This document shows positions 1 through 8,761 of a stretch of DNA of 64,000 nt, one piece after another. The notes beneath the pieces are model-generated. The model was not told where the DNA came from and did no database searches. It was given only the letters and a program-made list of their open reading frames with translations. The DNA is taken from positions 806,001 to 870,000 of the forward strand of contig NZ_JADWYR010000002.1 in the NCBI RefSeq assembly GCF_015831355.1, written 5' to 3'. Source of the stretch: Panacibacter microcysteis. Lineage in GTDB: Bacteria > Bacteroidota > Bacteroidia > Chitinophagales > Chitinophagaceae. A program made the translations under genes and the position numbers. Within the stretch, counting starts at the first letter, position 1. Every line of letters begins with the position of its first letter.

Positions 1-28
1 GCCGGCTGCAACGCTTTGCCCGGCTTTG

Positions 29-48
29 GTTGTGTCACTCACTTGTAC
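29..48 (+). repeat. Dispersed repeat core, type A (copy 1)
   Basis: Exact match to the type A core GTTGTGTCACTCACTTGTAC. It sits upstream of the first gene. The left arm (GCCGGCTGCA, positions 1-10) resembles the left arm of other copies, so the element probably begins at or before the window edge. Confidence 0.85.
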
Positions 49-228
49 TGCAGAATGTAATGCGGCATGGTGCAAACCCGCTGCAAAATACCGGCCTTCG
101 CTGCATGCATACCAATAATGGAGATTTTATAACCGGCTTGTGCAGGCGATATTAACATGTTTGCTTCATTGTATGGCTGCTGTATTTTCCGCTAACATAT
201 CACATACATTTGCGCATCAAATTGCAAT

Positions 229-1101
229 ATGTACAAAAGCGTAGTACGCATCTGTATTATTTTCCCGTTACTTGCCCAAACATTTCACGCCAAATGTCAG
301 CGGCTTTTTGTTCACCTGGATGGTGGCGCGGTCAATTATGGTGGCGATTTGCAGTCACAGTTGTTCACGCTTCAGCAGGCCAACAGCTTTTTTGGTGGTG
401 GATTGTACTATAAAATTTCAGGTGCGTTTGCACTCGAGGGTACGTTCTCTGCAGGAAAGCTGGCCGCCACAGACGCAAAGACCAAAGTAGAATCTACAAG
501 GCGCAACCTGAGTTTTTATTCAGGACTTACTGAGGGCAGCCTGGTATTGCACGCTAACCTGAGAGATGTACCGGGAAACGCACGGCTAACACCATACATG
601 CATGCGGGCATAGCTGTATACCATTATAACCCCTACACTTATTACCAGGGGCAGAAAGTTTATCTGCAGCCGCTGGGCACAGAAGGCCAGGGATTATCAC
701 AGTTCCCTGACAGGAAAATCTATAGCCTCACACAATTGGCCATTCCCTTTGGAGGGGGGCTGAAATTTGCGGTGACGGACAGAATAATGATTGGGGGAGA
801 AATCACTTTTAGAAAATTGTTTACAGACTACCTGGACGATGTAAGCAGCAGAAGATACGTGGATACCGGTCTTCTAAGAACAGCCCGGGGCCCGCTTTCT
901 GCGAAAATGTCTTTCAGAAGTGACGAAACTGCAAACCCACTCACTTTTAACAGCAACATTCAAAGAGGTAATCCCGATCGGAAAGATGTTTACTACACTA
1001 TCTTACTGAAACTTTACATCACTTTCGGAGGCAACGGAGGAGGTAATCATGCAGAAGCCAAAAGATTGCGCAGGCAGTCAAGTTGTCCGCCTAAGTTATA
1101 A
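229..1101 (+). CDS. DUF6089-like outer-membrane beta-barrel protein
   Basis: Probable outer-membrane beta-barrel protein of 290 residues. Residues 1-23 form a signal peptide (basic MYKSVVR followed by a hydrophobic stretch). The mature part has alternating aromatic and glycine-rich strands. It carries segments that I associate with the DUF6089 family of Bacteroidota: an early NYGGDLQ-type strand, a RRNLSFYSG strand, and a QLAIPFGGGLKFAVTDRIMIGGEI strand pair leading to FRKLFTDYLDDVS. The molecular role of the family is not known to me. The last 20 or so residues after ITFGGNGGG are basic and polar and lie beyond the last predicted strand, which is unusual for a barrel that normally ends on an aromatic residue. 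The ATG at 229 is preferred because it begins the signal peptide. The next gene starts 47 bp downstream on the same strand and could be cotranscribed. Confidence 0.8.
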   Translation: MYKSVVRICIIFPLLAQTFHAKCQRLFVHLDGGAVNYGGDLQSQLFTLQQANSFFGGGLYYKISGAFALEGTFSAGKLAATDAKTKVESTRRNLSFYSGLTEGSLVLHANLRDVPGNARLTPYMHAGIAVYHYNPYTYYQGQKVYLQPLGTEGQGLSQFPDRKIYSLTQLAIPFGGGLKFAVTDRIMIGGEITFRKLFTDYLDDVSSRRYVDTGLLRTARGPLSAKMSFRSDETANPLTFNSNIQRGNPDRKDVYYTILLKLYITFGGNGGGNHAEAKRLRRQSSCPPKL

Positions 1102-1148
1102 AGCGGCTCAGCTTTCAAACTTATACAAGCTATAATTGTTTAAAGAAT

Positions 1149-2990
1149 ATGCGCTACACCACACTGGAGGAATGCCTGGTTGATCTTGAAAAAAACAATC
1201 AGCTTGTAAGAATAAAAGAAGAAACAGATCCTTTTCTTGAAATGGCGGCTATACACCTGAGGGTTCATGAAGCCAAGGGCCCCGCGTTGCTTTTCGAAAA
1301 TATAAAAGGTACGAAGTACAGGGCCGCATCCAACATTTTTGGAACACTGGAAAGAAGCAGGTTTATTTTTCGGGGAAACATTGAACTCGTGCAGGCTTTG
1401 ATCAAACTGCGCAATAACCCGGCGGAAGCATTGAAGAAACCTCTTAGCAATGTTCGCACGGCACTCGCAGGCCTCAAAGCGCTGCCACTGAAAAATCCTG
1501 TGGCAAAACCAATCTTACATAAACAAATCGCCATTAGCGATTTGCCACTTATTCAACACTGGCCAAACGACGGTGGGGCATTTGTAACGCTGCCCCAGGT
1601 TTATACAGAAGATATTGAAAAGCCTGGCATAATGCAGGCTAATCTTGGTATGTATCGTATCCAGCTTTCGGGTAACGATTATAAGTTAAATGAAGAGATC
1701 GGGTTGCATTACCAGTTGCACAGGGGTATTGGTGTACACCAGACAAAAGCCAATAAAAAAGGGCAGCCCTTAAAGGTTAGCGTATTCGTTGGAGGCCCTC
1801 CGGCACATACACTTTCAGCGGTAATGCCCTTGCCGGAGGGCATCAGTGAAATGACTTTCGCCGGGGTACTCGGTGGCAGGAGATTCAGGTATTTTTACAG
1901 GGATGGTTACTGCATTAGTGCTGATGCAGATTTTGTTATTACGGGAGAGGTATACCCCGGAGAGAACAAACCGGAAGGCCCTTTTGGTGACCACCTGGGG
2001 TATTATAGCCTTCAACACCTTTTTCCGTTAATGAAAGTGAAAAAGGTATACGCAAAAGAAAATGCTATCTGGCCTTTTACTGTTGTAGGCAGACCTCCAC
2101 AGGAAGACACAGCTTTCGGAGAGCTGATTCACGATTTGACAGGAGATGCTATACCCAATGAAATTCCTGGTTTGAAAGAAGTGCATGCTGTTGATGCTGC
2201 CGGTGTTCACCCGTTATTACTGGCAATTGGCAGCGAACGCTACACACCTTATATGCCGGCGAAACAACCTTCCGAGATATTAACGATAGCCAATCATGTG
2301 TTGGGAACCGGCCAATTGAGCCTTGCGAAATTTTTGTTTATTACAGCAGACGAGAGCAAACACTTATCTGCGAGTAATATCCCCGATTTTTTCGATTACT
2401 TGTTAAGAAGAATTGATCTTACAAGAGACGTTCATTTTTATACCAATACATCCATTGATACACTTGACTACTCGGGAACGGGTTTAAACAAAGGCAGCAA
2501 AGTTGTATTTGCAGCATATGGTGATGAGATACGCCAGCCGGCAAAAGATCTGCCTGCTATTCTTGCGCCCAACAGGTTGTGGACGTCTGCGGCAATGGCT
2601 TTGCCAGGTGTTGCCTGTATTCAGTTGCCTGCATTTACAAGTTATGAACATGCACAAATGGAGACAGGTGAAATAGATCAGCTATTGTCTGCTGACGTTG
2701 CATTACTTCATCATGTGCCCATTATTGTTGTATGCGATGACGCGTTGTTTACAGCTGCTACGCTCAACAATTTTTTGTGGGTAGCATTTACCAGGTGCAA
2801 CCCTTCTCATGACATTTATGGCGTAGGCACCACGACTATTTTTAAGCACTGGGGCTGCAATGGTTCGTTGATTATTGATGCGCGTATAAAGCCACACCAC
2901 GCACCGGTATTAGAAAGAGATAAAAATGTTGAGAAAAAGATAGAGCGGATTTTCAATAAAGGCGGGAGTTTGTATAAGGTATTAAAATAA
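1149..2990 (+). CDS. UbiD family decarboxylase
   Basis: UbiD-type decarboxylase of 613 residues, the long form common in Bacteroidota. The family uses prenylated FMN (made by UbiX) to decarboxylate aromatic or unsaturated acids. A role in quinone synthesis is usual, but the substrate cannot be read from the sequence. Visible family features are the N-terminal domain starting MRYTTLEECLVDLEKNNQLVRI, the central YRIQLSGNDYKLNEEIGLHY region, and the EGPFGDHLGYYS motif near residues 274-287, which carries an acidic residue of the active site. The C-terminal part (VVVCDDALFTAATLNNFLWVAF region) matches the family end. No ubiX is adjacent. The gene is followed immediately by a strong terminator hairpin, so it ends its transcript. 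Confidence 0.92.
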   Translation: MRYTTLEECLVDLEKNNQLVRIKEETDPFLEMAAIHLRVHEAKGPALLFENIKGTKYRAASNIFGTLERSRFIFRGNIELVQALIKLRNNPAEALKKPLSNVRTALAGLKALPLKNPVAKPILHKQIAISDLPLIQHWPNDGGAFVTLPQVYTEDIEKPGIMQANLGMYRIQLSGNDYKLNEEIGLHYQLHRGIGVHQTKANKKGQPLKVSVFVGGPPAHTLSAVMPLPEGISEMTFAGVLGGRRFRYFYRDGYCISADADFVITGEVYPGENKPEGPFGDHLGYYSLQHLFPLMKVKKVYAKENAIWPFTVVGRPPQEDTAFGELIHDLTGDAIPNEIPGLKEVHAVDAAGVHPLLLAIGSERYTPYMPAKQPSEILTIANHVLGTGQLSLAKFLFITADESKHLSASNIPDFFDYLLRRIDLTRDVHFYTNTSIDTLDYSGTGLNKGSKVVFAAYGDEIRQPAKDLPAILAPNRLWTSAAMALPGVACIQLPAFTSYEHAQMETGEIDQLLSADVALLHHVPIIVVCDDALFTAATLNNFLWVAFTRCNPSHDIYGVGTTTIFKHWGCNGSLIIDARIKPHHAPVLERDKNVEKKIERIFNKGGSLYKVLK

Positions 2991-2993
2991 AAG

Positions 2994-3024
2994 AGGGCCA
3001 GTGGGGAACCAGCGGCCCTTTTTT
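2994..3024 (+). terminator. Intrinsic terminator of the UbiD gene
   Basis: A 6-bp stem AGGGCC/GGCCCT with an inner TGG-GGAA-CCA hairpin, followed by a run of T. It starts 4 bp after the stop codon. Confidence 0.85.
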
Positions 3025-3227
3025 CAACCCTAAACCCTTAAAAAACTATTGCAAATATATAGAAAATGATTTTACTCAAACAAGCAAATTTGTTAACAAA
3101 AATTATTTTTCTTTTATCGTAACCGGGTGGTCTTTACAGATATGATTTTTTGCAGTCGCACACTGCTGTTATGTATATGCACTAAGTGGTACAAAGCGGA
3201 ACGCTAAAGCCGCCATAAGAGTGGAAC

Positions 3228-3247
3228 GCTGAAGTGAGTGACACAAC
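3228..3247 (-). repeat. Dispersed repeat core, type A (copy 2)
   Basis: Type A core in reverse orientation with one end changed (GCTG for GTAC). The preceding arm AAAGCCGCCATAAGAGTGGAAC (3205-3226) recurs near copies 13 and 17. It lies between two convergent genes. Apart from this copy and the terminator I see nothing else in 2991-3340. Confidence 0.8.
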
Positions 3248-3340
3248 AGGCGATGCCATACAAACTGATGCCGGTACCCTAACCTTCTAAAATCATCATT
3301 TCAGGCAAGATTATGTTGTGCAGTAACCTGTATTTTACAA

Positions 3341-4615
3341 TCAGGAATGTTGTACCACGCTGTTGTGTTTTTTGGAAAACCCGGCAAATGCAAACCAGGC
3401 ATAGACGCATTGGGAGAAAATAAACCATGCGTAGAACACGGTGTTGCTAACGTGTAGTGTTTTTGTGATGCTGAACCAGTCACCAAAATAAATAATAGCA
3501 CCCACGCCATAAAAGTTGGTCAATAGCTGCCAGTAAAATGCATTGGGATTTCGATCCATTAATTCCGTAAACGCGTATACCATAAGAAAAATAAAGCCGC
3601 CATACACAAAAATTCCGGGGGATTTTATTATGGCAATATTGCCGAAAAGGTAGCTGATGAGTAGCAATAAAACAACCAGTTGAACCCATGACCATGCATA
3701 TAAACCTGCAGAATGTTGCGGATTATATTTTTCAAAGTTGTACACATCTTCGATCTTGTAAACGGGATACTTTTCTGCTACATCAGCAGGGCGCCAGCCT
3801 GTAGGCATAAACCATATACGAAGTTTATCTTTTATACTTTTTGTTCTCCATGCATCTTTAACCAGCAACCACAAATGCTGAAAATTTATTTTAACAGGGT
3901 TCCAGGTTTTAACCGGGCGGGTAATGCCATAAACCGGTGGCTTATCGGGCAGCTCTTGCTGGAAGGTGCCGAAAATTTTATCCCACACAATGAATATCTG
4001 CGAAAGATTTTTATCAAGGTATTCCGGGTTTAATGCATGGTGCACGCGGTGGTGCGAAGGTGTGACCAAAATCTTTTCGAGAAATCCCATTTTGTGGATA
4101 TGTCTTGTGTGGTACCAGAATTGCGCAAACAATTGTATGGGCGCCACTACTGCAATTACTTCTGCAGGCACGCCAATGATAGCAGCAGGCAATAAAAAGA
4201 AAGTGAATAACCGCACAAACACGGAAATGCTTTGCCGCAGGGCGCATGCAAGGTTGAACTCTTCGCTGCTGTGATGTATAAGATGCGCATTCCAGAATAT
4301 GTTTACCCTGTGATCTAGCCTGTGTACCCAGTAACCGGAAAAGTCCAGTGCTATAAACGCCAGTACATAAGTTACTACGGTCGATTCAATGTGGAAAACA
4401 GCCAGGTGTTGCACCATCCATTCGTATGTAATGATCGAGACACCCAGGCCAAGCACATCTTTGGTAACATTTGTGATACCGCTGCTCAGGCTGCTTATCA
4501 TATCCATTCCACGCACGGTATCATTGTGTTTGAACCAGCCATACCATTTTTCAAATAATACAAGTGCCAGGAATAGAGGCATTGCAATCAACAATATCTT
4601 ACCATAAGTTTCCAT
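3341..4615 (-). CDS. Sterol desaturase / fatty acid hydroxylase family membrane protein
   Basis: Integral membrane di-iron oxygenase of the fatty acid hydroxylase superfamily, 424 residues. The histidine clusters that bind the two irons are visible: HRLDH (about 98-102), HLIHH (about 111-115) and HRVHH (about 189-193), separated and flanked by hydrophobic helices. The family hydroxylates or desaturates lipid substrates such as sterols, carotenoids or ether lipids; the substrate here is unknown. The C-terminal half adds further membrane helices (LVVLLLLISYLFGNIAII and later), so the protein is longer than the core domain. The start METYGKILL at 4615 is preferred because it opens directly into the first helix; an in-frame start at 4687 would add 24 residues. 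Confidence 0.88.
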   Translation of the reverse strand: METYGKILLIAMPLFLALVLFEKWYGWFKHNDTVRGMDMISSLSSGITNVTKDVLGLGVSIITYEWMVQHLAVFHIESTVVTYVLAFIALDFSGYWVHRLDHRVNIFWNAHLIHHSSEEFNLACALRQSISVFVRLFTFFLLPAAIIGVPAEVIAVVAPIQLFAQFWYHTRHIHKMGFLEKILVTPSHHRVHHALNPEYLDKNLSQIFIVWDKIFGTFQQELPDKPPVYGITRPVKTWNPVKINFQHLWLLVKDAWRTKSIKDKLRIWFMPTGWRPADVAEKYPVYKIEDVYNFEKYNPQHSAGLYAWSWVQLVVLLLLISYLFGNIAIIKSPGIFVYGGFIFLMVYAFTELMDRNPNAFYWQLLTNFYGVGAIIYFGDWFSITKTLHVSNTVFYAWFIFSQCVYAWFAFAGFSKKHNSVVQHS

Positions 4616-4687
4616 AACAGCAGCTATTGTATAAAGGTATAAGATTGCATTAACCCGTACAAGCACATTAAAAGCATTTAAGTACAT

Positions 4688-4713
4688 AAAAAAAGCGCCG
4701 GTAAGCCCGGCGC
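4688..4713 (-). terminator. Intrinsic terminator of the DUF6600-like gene
   Basis: On the minus strand, a 7-bp GC-rich stem (GCGCCGG/CCGGCGC) followed by a U-run (A-run 4688-4694 on the plus strand). It lies 16 bp beyond the stop codon of the minus-strand gene ending at 4729. Confidence 0.85.
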
Positions 4714-4728
4714 ATTATTATTTGCTGT

Positions 4729-5676
4729 TTATTTTTCTTTCCTGCTTTTTCCTGGTCTGTCGTCTGGTTTGGGTTTAGGTTTTGGCTGTGGTTTTGGTTT
4801 TACCTGCGGCTTTGGCCGTGGTTTATTTTCCTGTTGCTTTTTAACAACAGGTTTCCTGTTTTCATTATCAATATCAGGCTTGTCGTTGTCATTGCTTTCA
4901 TTTCGCACGACCTTTTTGTTCACTGTTTTTTCGTCAATGTCAGGCTTGTAGATATTCACTGTTTTTTTACTGTTGTCTATTTCAACTTTGCCCGGCCTGG
5001 AGCTGTTATTTACATTCATCACATTCACTTTCACTTTTGTATCGCGTTCCACATCTTCGCGCCTTGGGCCACTGTTGAAAGTTACATTCCTGTTTGATAC
5101 CCTGTTAACATTTGTGTTGTTGATAATGGTGGTGTTTCGTATGATGGTTACATTCTTTGTGTTTGATACATAGTAGCGGTTAGGTCTTGGATCTGTTATA
5201 TACCTGCGTGGCATAAACACCCACCTGTTTGCGGGAATTGAATTAACACCAACATTGATGCTTAACCCCGGACCAAGTGGCGCCCAACCATAGTAATCAC
5301 CGCCTGTTCTCCAGCTTACCCATGCCGGAGCCCATTCAGAACCCGGTACCCAAAACCAGCCGTAAGAAGGTTCATATGCCCAACGGCCGTAGTGGAAAGT
5401 TGCCCAGCCCCATGGGTAGTCAGATACCCACGTCCAGCCATATTGCGAGTAAACCCAATGGCCATCTGTACTATAAGGTGTAAAACCTGCCTGCCCGTAA
5501 ATCCACACGTCACCATATTTTGGGTGGGCTCTCCACCTGCCGTATGATTGCAGGTTATCATGAAAGACTGAAAAACTTACCGTTGCGCTAACTTGTTGAC
5601 TTGCTGATTTATTGGAATATAAAAGACCGGAAAAACATATTATCCCTGCCAGTAGAAACCGTATTGCTGTTCTCAT
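4729..5676 (-). CDS. DUF6600-like secreted protein with YGxW repeats and a Pro/Lys tail
   Basis: Exported protein of 315 residues. Residues 1-26 form a signal peptide (MRTAIRF, then LLAGIICFSGLL). Residues about 30-160 hold a run of aromatic repeats of the kind YGRWxxHPxYGDVWI, GHWVYSQYGWTWVSDYPWGWATFHYGRW and GWFWVPGSEWAPAWVSWR, which I recognise as the DUF6600 type (YXWXGXW-like repeats). After residue 190 the chain becomes Asn-rich (TIIRNTTIINNTNVN), then charged, and ends in a Pro/Lys/Arg tail alternating KPKP and KPQP. The function is unknown; surface or periplasmic location is inferred from the signal peptide. An upstream in-frame ATG at 5718 would put 14 extra residues before the signal peptide and is disfavoured. 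Confidence 0.75.
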   Translation of the reverse strand: MRTAIRFLLAGIICFSGLLYSNKSASQQVSATVSFSVFHDNLQSYGRWRAHPKYGDVWIYGQAGFTPYSTDGHWVYSQYGWTWVSDYPWGWATFHYGRWAYEPSYGWFWVPGSEWAPAWVSWRTGGDYYGWAPLGPGLSINVGVNSIPANRWVFMPRRYITDPRPNRYYVSNTKNVTIIRNTTIINNTNVNRVSNRNVTFNSGPRREDVERDTKVKVNVMNVNNSSRPGKVEIDNSKKTVNIYKPDIDEKTVNKKVVRNESNDNDKPDIDNENRKPVVKKQQENKPRPKPQVKPKPQPKPKPKPDDRPGKSRKEK

Positions 5677-5833
5677 TGATGTGTATTTACTGTATGAATA
5701 AATAAAAAACCTTGCCAATTGAGACCAGCGAACAGGAAGCAGGTAAACAGTAAAATTGTTAAAGCATAAAAACCCGTGAGGAATGAAACGTATAAAAATA
5801 TGGAGCCAGGCTGCAGATCAGGTATTGAGCTTC

Positions 5834-5853
5834 GTTGCGTCGCACTCTTCAGC
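5834..5853 (+). repeat. Dispersed repeat core, type B (copy 3)
   Basis: Type B core GTTGCGTCGCACTCTT with a variant end (CAGC). The left arm GAGCCAGGCTGCAG (about 5802-5816) is shared with copy 12. It lies between lgt and the DUF6600-like gene. Confidence 0.8.
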
Positions 5854-5936
5854 GTTTAGCAATAATGGCAACTGCCGTTCGTGCTGGCGCTTACAACGCT
5901 TGATGATAAACAGTAAAATTTACAAAAAGCCATTCA

Positions 5937-7229
5937 CTATGTGGTAGCCTGAACTTTTTTAGGAGGCCATAGTTTTGGAGCGTAGGCGTACAATAATATG
6001 CCCCCAATAACAAGCATTGAAGAGATCAGTTCCGCCTGTGAAGGATGAAAGCCGGCAATATCATACTTGGTGTTCACCCTTATCTTTTCAATCAAAAATC
6101 TTTCAATACCATTAAAGATTAAGTATATGGCGAACATTCTGCCGGTAATTTTTATTTTCTTTCTGACAGCCCATAAAATACCAAAAATTAAAAGACCCAT
6201 AATGATCTCATAAAGCGGCGTAGGGAATACAGGCAACGGAAGATGGTTACAATATTGTCCCCAATCACAGTTAAGTAGTTTAACACCTGTTTCGTTCACG
6301 TTGTGCGGGTAGTTGTAGGCAAAGAACCAATCCGGCAAACCAGCGAAAGCCTTTACAGACAAATGTTCTGCTGAACCAACCAGCCCCGTTTCCTGGTACA
6401 TGGAACCATAGGCTTTTAAACCGGTTTCAACCTGTTCCGGTGTGGCAAGAAAAATTGCCCCGTCGTCATGAGTAAGGTACGCACTGTTGATAATGCCCCA
6501 GTCGCCATCACCGGCAACCTGGCAACCGATTCTGCCAAGTCCGTAAGACAACATAAGAGAAGGCGCGGCAGCATCTGCTACTTTTATAAAACTGATGTTT
6601 TTCTTTTTAAAATAATACCACAATGCAAGCGAAGCAACGATAAGGCCCCCATAAAAAGTAAGACCACTGGGTGAAAGAAGATTAGCCAGTGGATCTTCAA
6701 TAAACCTGTCCCAGTTTTCAAGGTTATCAAAAATTTTGGCACCAATAATACCACCCACTGCAGAGATCATTACCACATCTCCTACCCTGTCACTCGGCCA
6801 TATCCTGATCTTTCGTTCTTCTGGTTTTGCCAGTTTATTCCGGTTCCTTTCCCACCATTTAAGACCACCAAAAAATAAACCTGCAACAATACCGGCAGGC
6901 CAACTGCCATTGGAAGAGAAAATAAATGCCTGTGGGTTATCCAGCGCCCCTTTAACCAGTACCACACCTATGATCTTAAAACCAAGGATAAAACCAAGTA
7001 TGAAATTGATGAGTATTTCTGAAAAACCGGCCGGTTTACCTACCGTAATAGTTGTTTCAACGTAAGTAAATTCTCCTAACGCCTGCTTTCTTTTTAGTTC
7101 TTTTACCAGGAACCACGCGGCTGCAAGGAAAGCAAGCGCCACAAAAAAGCCAAATGTGTTGATTACTTTGAGAAAAGGAATATTGATACCAAAAAGGTCT
7201 TTGAAAGCGTAATATAAATTTGGATACAT
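5937..7229 (-). CDS. lgt: Prolipoprotein diacylglyceryl transferase, long form
   Basis: Transfers diacylglycerol from phosphatidylglycerol to the lipobox cysteine of prolipoproteins in the cytoplasmic membrane, the first step of lipoprotein maturation. At 430 residues it is much longer than the usual 260-300. The family signatures are in place: YGGLI (193-197), the GRIGCQVAGDGDWG signature (232-245), FPTPLYE (335-341) and a C-terminal ERFLIEKIRVN followed by SQAELIS (about 376-403). The extra length comes from additional hydrophobic and charged segments at residues 60-180 and an insert around 250-325. Several lipoproteins in this window, for example the sugar dehydrogenase and the DUF4397 protein, would be its substrates. 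The gene stands alone between two dispersed repeats. Confidence 0.93.
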   Translation of the reverse strand: MYPNLYYAFKDLFGINIPFLKVINTFGFFVALAFLAAAWFLVKELKRKQALGEFTYVETTITVGKPAGFSEILINFILGFILGFKIIGVVLVKGALDNPQAFIFSSNGSWPAGIVAGLFFGGLKWWERNRNKLAKPEERKIRIWPSDRVGDVVMISAVGGIIGAKIFDNLENWDRFIEDPLANLLSPSGLTFYGGLIVASLALWYYFKKKNISFIKVADAAAPSLMLSYGLGRIGCQVAGDGDWGIINSAYLTHDDGAIFLATPEQVETGLKAYGSMYQETGLVGSAEHLSVKAFAGLPDWFFAYNYPHNVNETGVKLLNCDWGQYCNHLPLPVFPTPLYEIIMGLLIFGILWAVRKKIKITGRMFAIYLIFNGIERFLIEKIRVNTKYDIAGFHPSQAELISSMLVIGGILLYAYAPKLWPPKKVQATT

Positions 7230-7401
7230 TAATGCTTATTTGAAAGATTGCAATGTTAACTAAAAGATAGATGTTTTGCCCAGTTAGTTTCAAAAAGATA
7301 AAATTTTAGCAAAAGCGATTTGCTGTTGCTGCAAGGCGTTTTGAAAAAGCTGATTTTATTTGGCGCACCATGATCTTCGCATTGCTCCATATTATTCTTC
7401 A

Positions 7402-7421
7402 GTTGAAGAGTGCGACGCAAC
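7402..7421 (-). repeat. Dispersed repeat core, type B (copy 4)
   Basis: Reverse-oriented type B core with a variant end (GTTGAAGAG in place of GTACAAGAG), the same variant as copy 18. It lies between the bacilliredoxin gene and lgt. Confidence 0.8.
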
Positions 7422-7455
7422 GGAAGCTTCATGCGTATTCAACTGCCCGGCACAT

Positions 7456-7484
7456 AAAAAAACCCTCCCAGGAATGAGAAGGTT
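7456..7484 (-). terminator. Probable terminator of the bacilliredoxin gene
   Basis: On the minus strand a 9-bp stem that uses G-U pairs (AACCTTCTC with GGGAGGGTT) is followed by seven U. It lies about 57 bp beyond the stop codon at 7541. Confidence 0.6.
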
Positions 7485-7540
7485 TTATTTACTAACCCAT
7501 CCATGAACAAAGCTGTGATGAACATGGAATATTTTCTCTG

Positions 7541-7954
7541 CTAACAATAACTTTCGAAAGCAGCGATAAGATTTCTGGCTATAACCTGCGCCGGTCTTCC
7601 TTCTATCTGGTGCCTTTCAATCATATGCACCAATTGACCATCTTTAAAGAGCGCTATTGCCGGTGATGACGGTGGATAAGGCAACAGGTGTTCCCTAACC
7701 CTGTTAACCGCTGTAATGTCAAAGCCTGCAAAACTGGTGGTCAGTTTATCGGGTCTTTTATCAGTATTATTAACCGCCATAACTACCGCGGGTCTTGCAC
7801 TTCCTGCTGCGCACCCGCACACAGAATTGATCATTACTAATGTCGTTCCTTCACTTTTCAGCGCCTGGTCTACTTCTTCAGGCGTTACTAATTCATCAAA
7901 ACCATTTTCCGTAAGTTCAGCCTTCATTGGCATTACGATCTCTGCTGGATACAT
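7541..7954 (-). CDS. BrxA/BrxB-type bacilliredoxin
   Basis: Small thiol protein of 137 residues of the YphP/YqiW family. Bacilliredoxins remove bacillithiol from mixed disulfides on oxidised cytoplasmic proteins. The hallmark Cys-Gly-Cys is at residues 46-48 within VCGCAAGSARPAV, and the family N-terminus (MYPAEIVMPMKAEL) and C-terminal HMIERHQIEGRPAQVI segments are present. The length is normal. Translation initiation looks unusually strong for this phylum: a Shine-Dalgarno-like GGGAGGA lies five bases before the ATG. A TACATTTG sequence (plus-strand 7983-7990) fits the Bacteroidota -7 element TAnnTTTG, although I do not find a good TTTG at -33. Confidence 0.92.
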   Translation of the reverse strand: MYPAEIVMPMKAELTENGFDELVTPEEVDQALKSEGTTLVMINSVCGCAAGSARPAVVMAVNNTDKRPDKLTTSFAGFDITAVNRVREHLLPYPPSSPAIALFKDGQLVHMIERHQIEGRPAQVIARNLIAAFESYC

Positions 7955-7982
7955 CTTTTCCTCCCTTTTTTCTTAAGAATTA

Positions 7983-7990
7983 CAAATGTA
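7983..7990 (-). promoter_or_regulatory. Possible -7 element of the bacilliredoxin gene
   Basis: TACATTTG on the minus strand matches TAnnTTTG, 28 bp before the start codon. No convincing -33 TTTG lies at the expected spacing, so the call is tentative. Confidence 0.4.
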
Positions 7991-8183
7991 GGATAATTCG
8001 ACTAAACTTAATAACCTATAAAAGAAGACATTTAGTCATGATTTGGCTGGTGTATTTGACATTATGTCGCTTAATTTGTAAGTTTTACAGCATCAAACTG
8101 CAAAAATGGTTGATTTCGACGGGTGGTATATCGTTTGAAAAGATTGTATCAGTAATCATTTAAAAACAAAAACACAAATAGTT

Positions 8184-8600
8184 ATGACACTCGCAAAACA
8201 CAATTACAGGAACTTCAACGATCTATTTGAAGAATTTTTACGCCCAACTACCTGGGGCAGAGAAACCGGTTTAACCGTTCCACCGGTAAACATTCATGAG
8301 AACACTGATGCTTACCATCTTGAGCTTGTGGCACCTGGTTTAAACAAAGAAGATTTTAAAGTAAATCTTGAAAAAGGTTTACTAACAATCAGCTACGAAG
8401 CCAAAGCGCAGGCAGAAAACAAAGAATACAAAACACACCGTAAAGAGTTTAGTGTATCTGGTTTCAAACGCAGTTTTAGTGTAGATGACAAGATTGATGC
8501 AGATGGAATCCAGGCAAAATATGAGAATGGCGTGCTTAAGCTGTTACTTCCTAAAAAAGAAGAAGTAAAGGTGCAGCCCAAAGCTATCACCATACAATAA
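8184..8600 (+). CDS. Hsp20/alpha-crystallin family small heat-shock protein
   Basis: ATP-independent chaperone that holds unfolding proteins in the cytoplasm. It has 138 residues, the usual size. The alpha-crystallin domain runs from about residue 33 (PPVNIHENTDAYHLELVAPGLNKEDFKVNLEKGLLTI) to the C-terminal strand (YENGVLKLLLPKKEE), with the expected GVL motif before the last strand; the chain ends with KPKAITIQ-like residues containing the I-x-I needed for oligomer contacts. The ATG at 8184 follows an A-rich leader. The gene is monocistronic and ends in a clear terminator. No CIRCE-like inverted repeat was found upstream. Confidence 0.93.
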   Translation: MTLAKHNYRNFNDLFEEFLRPTTWGRETGLTVPPVNIHENTDAYHLELVAPGLNKEDFKVNLEKGLLTISYEAKAQAENKEYKTHRKEFSVSGFKRSFSVDDKIDADGIQAKYENGVLKLLLPKKEEVKVQPKAITIQ

Positions 8601-8645
8601 GAGATTCAATAATTTTTGATTCATAAGCAGTTGGTTTTGGTTAAT

Positions 8646-8679
8646 AGCCCCACATATCCATGCGGGGCTTTCTTTTTTT
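8646..8679 (+). terminator. Intrinsic terminator of the Hsp20 gene
   Basis: AGCCCC/GGGGCT stem followed by a T-rich run, 46 bp after the stop codon. Confidence 0.85.
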
Positions 8680-8761
8680 GTAATGATTTATAAGTTTATA
8701 CTACTAACAGGGTTAGTTTATAAAACCGATATTTACACCATCAATAAAGGTTACTTCATTA

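Noticed and set aside
7927-8163. 78-codon plus-strand frame before the Hsp20 gene
   Set aside because: It starts inside the bacilliredoxin gene on the other strand and has no plausible start context or motif.
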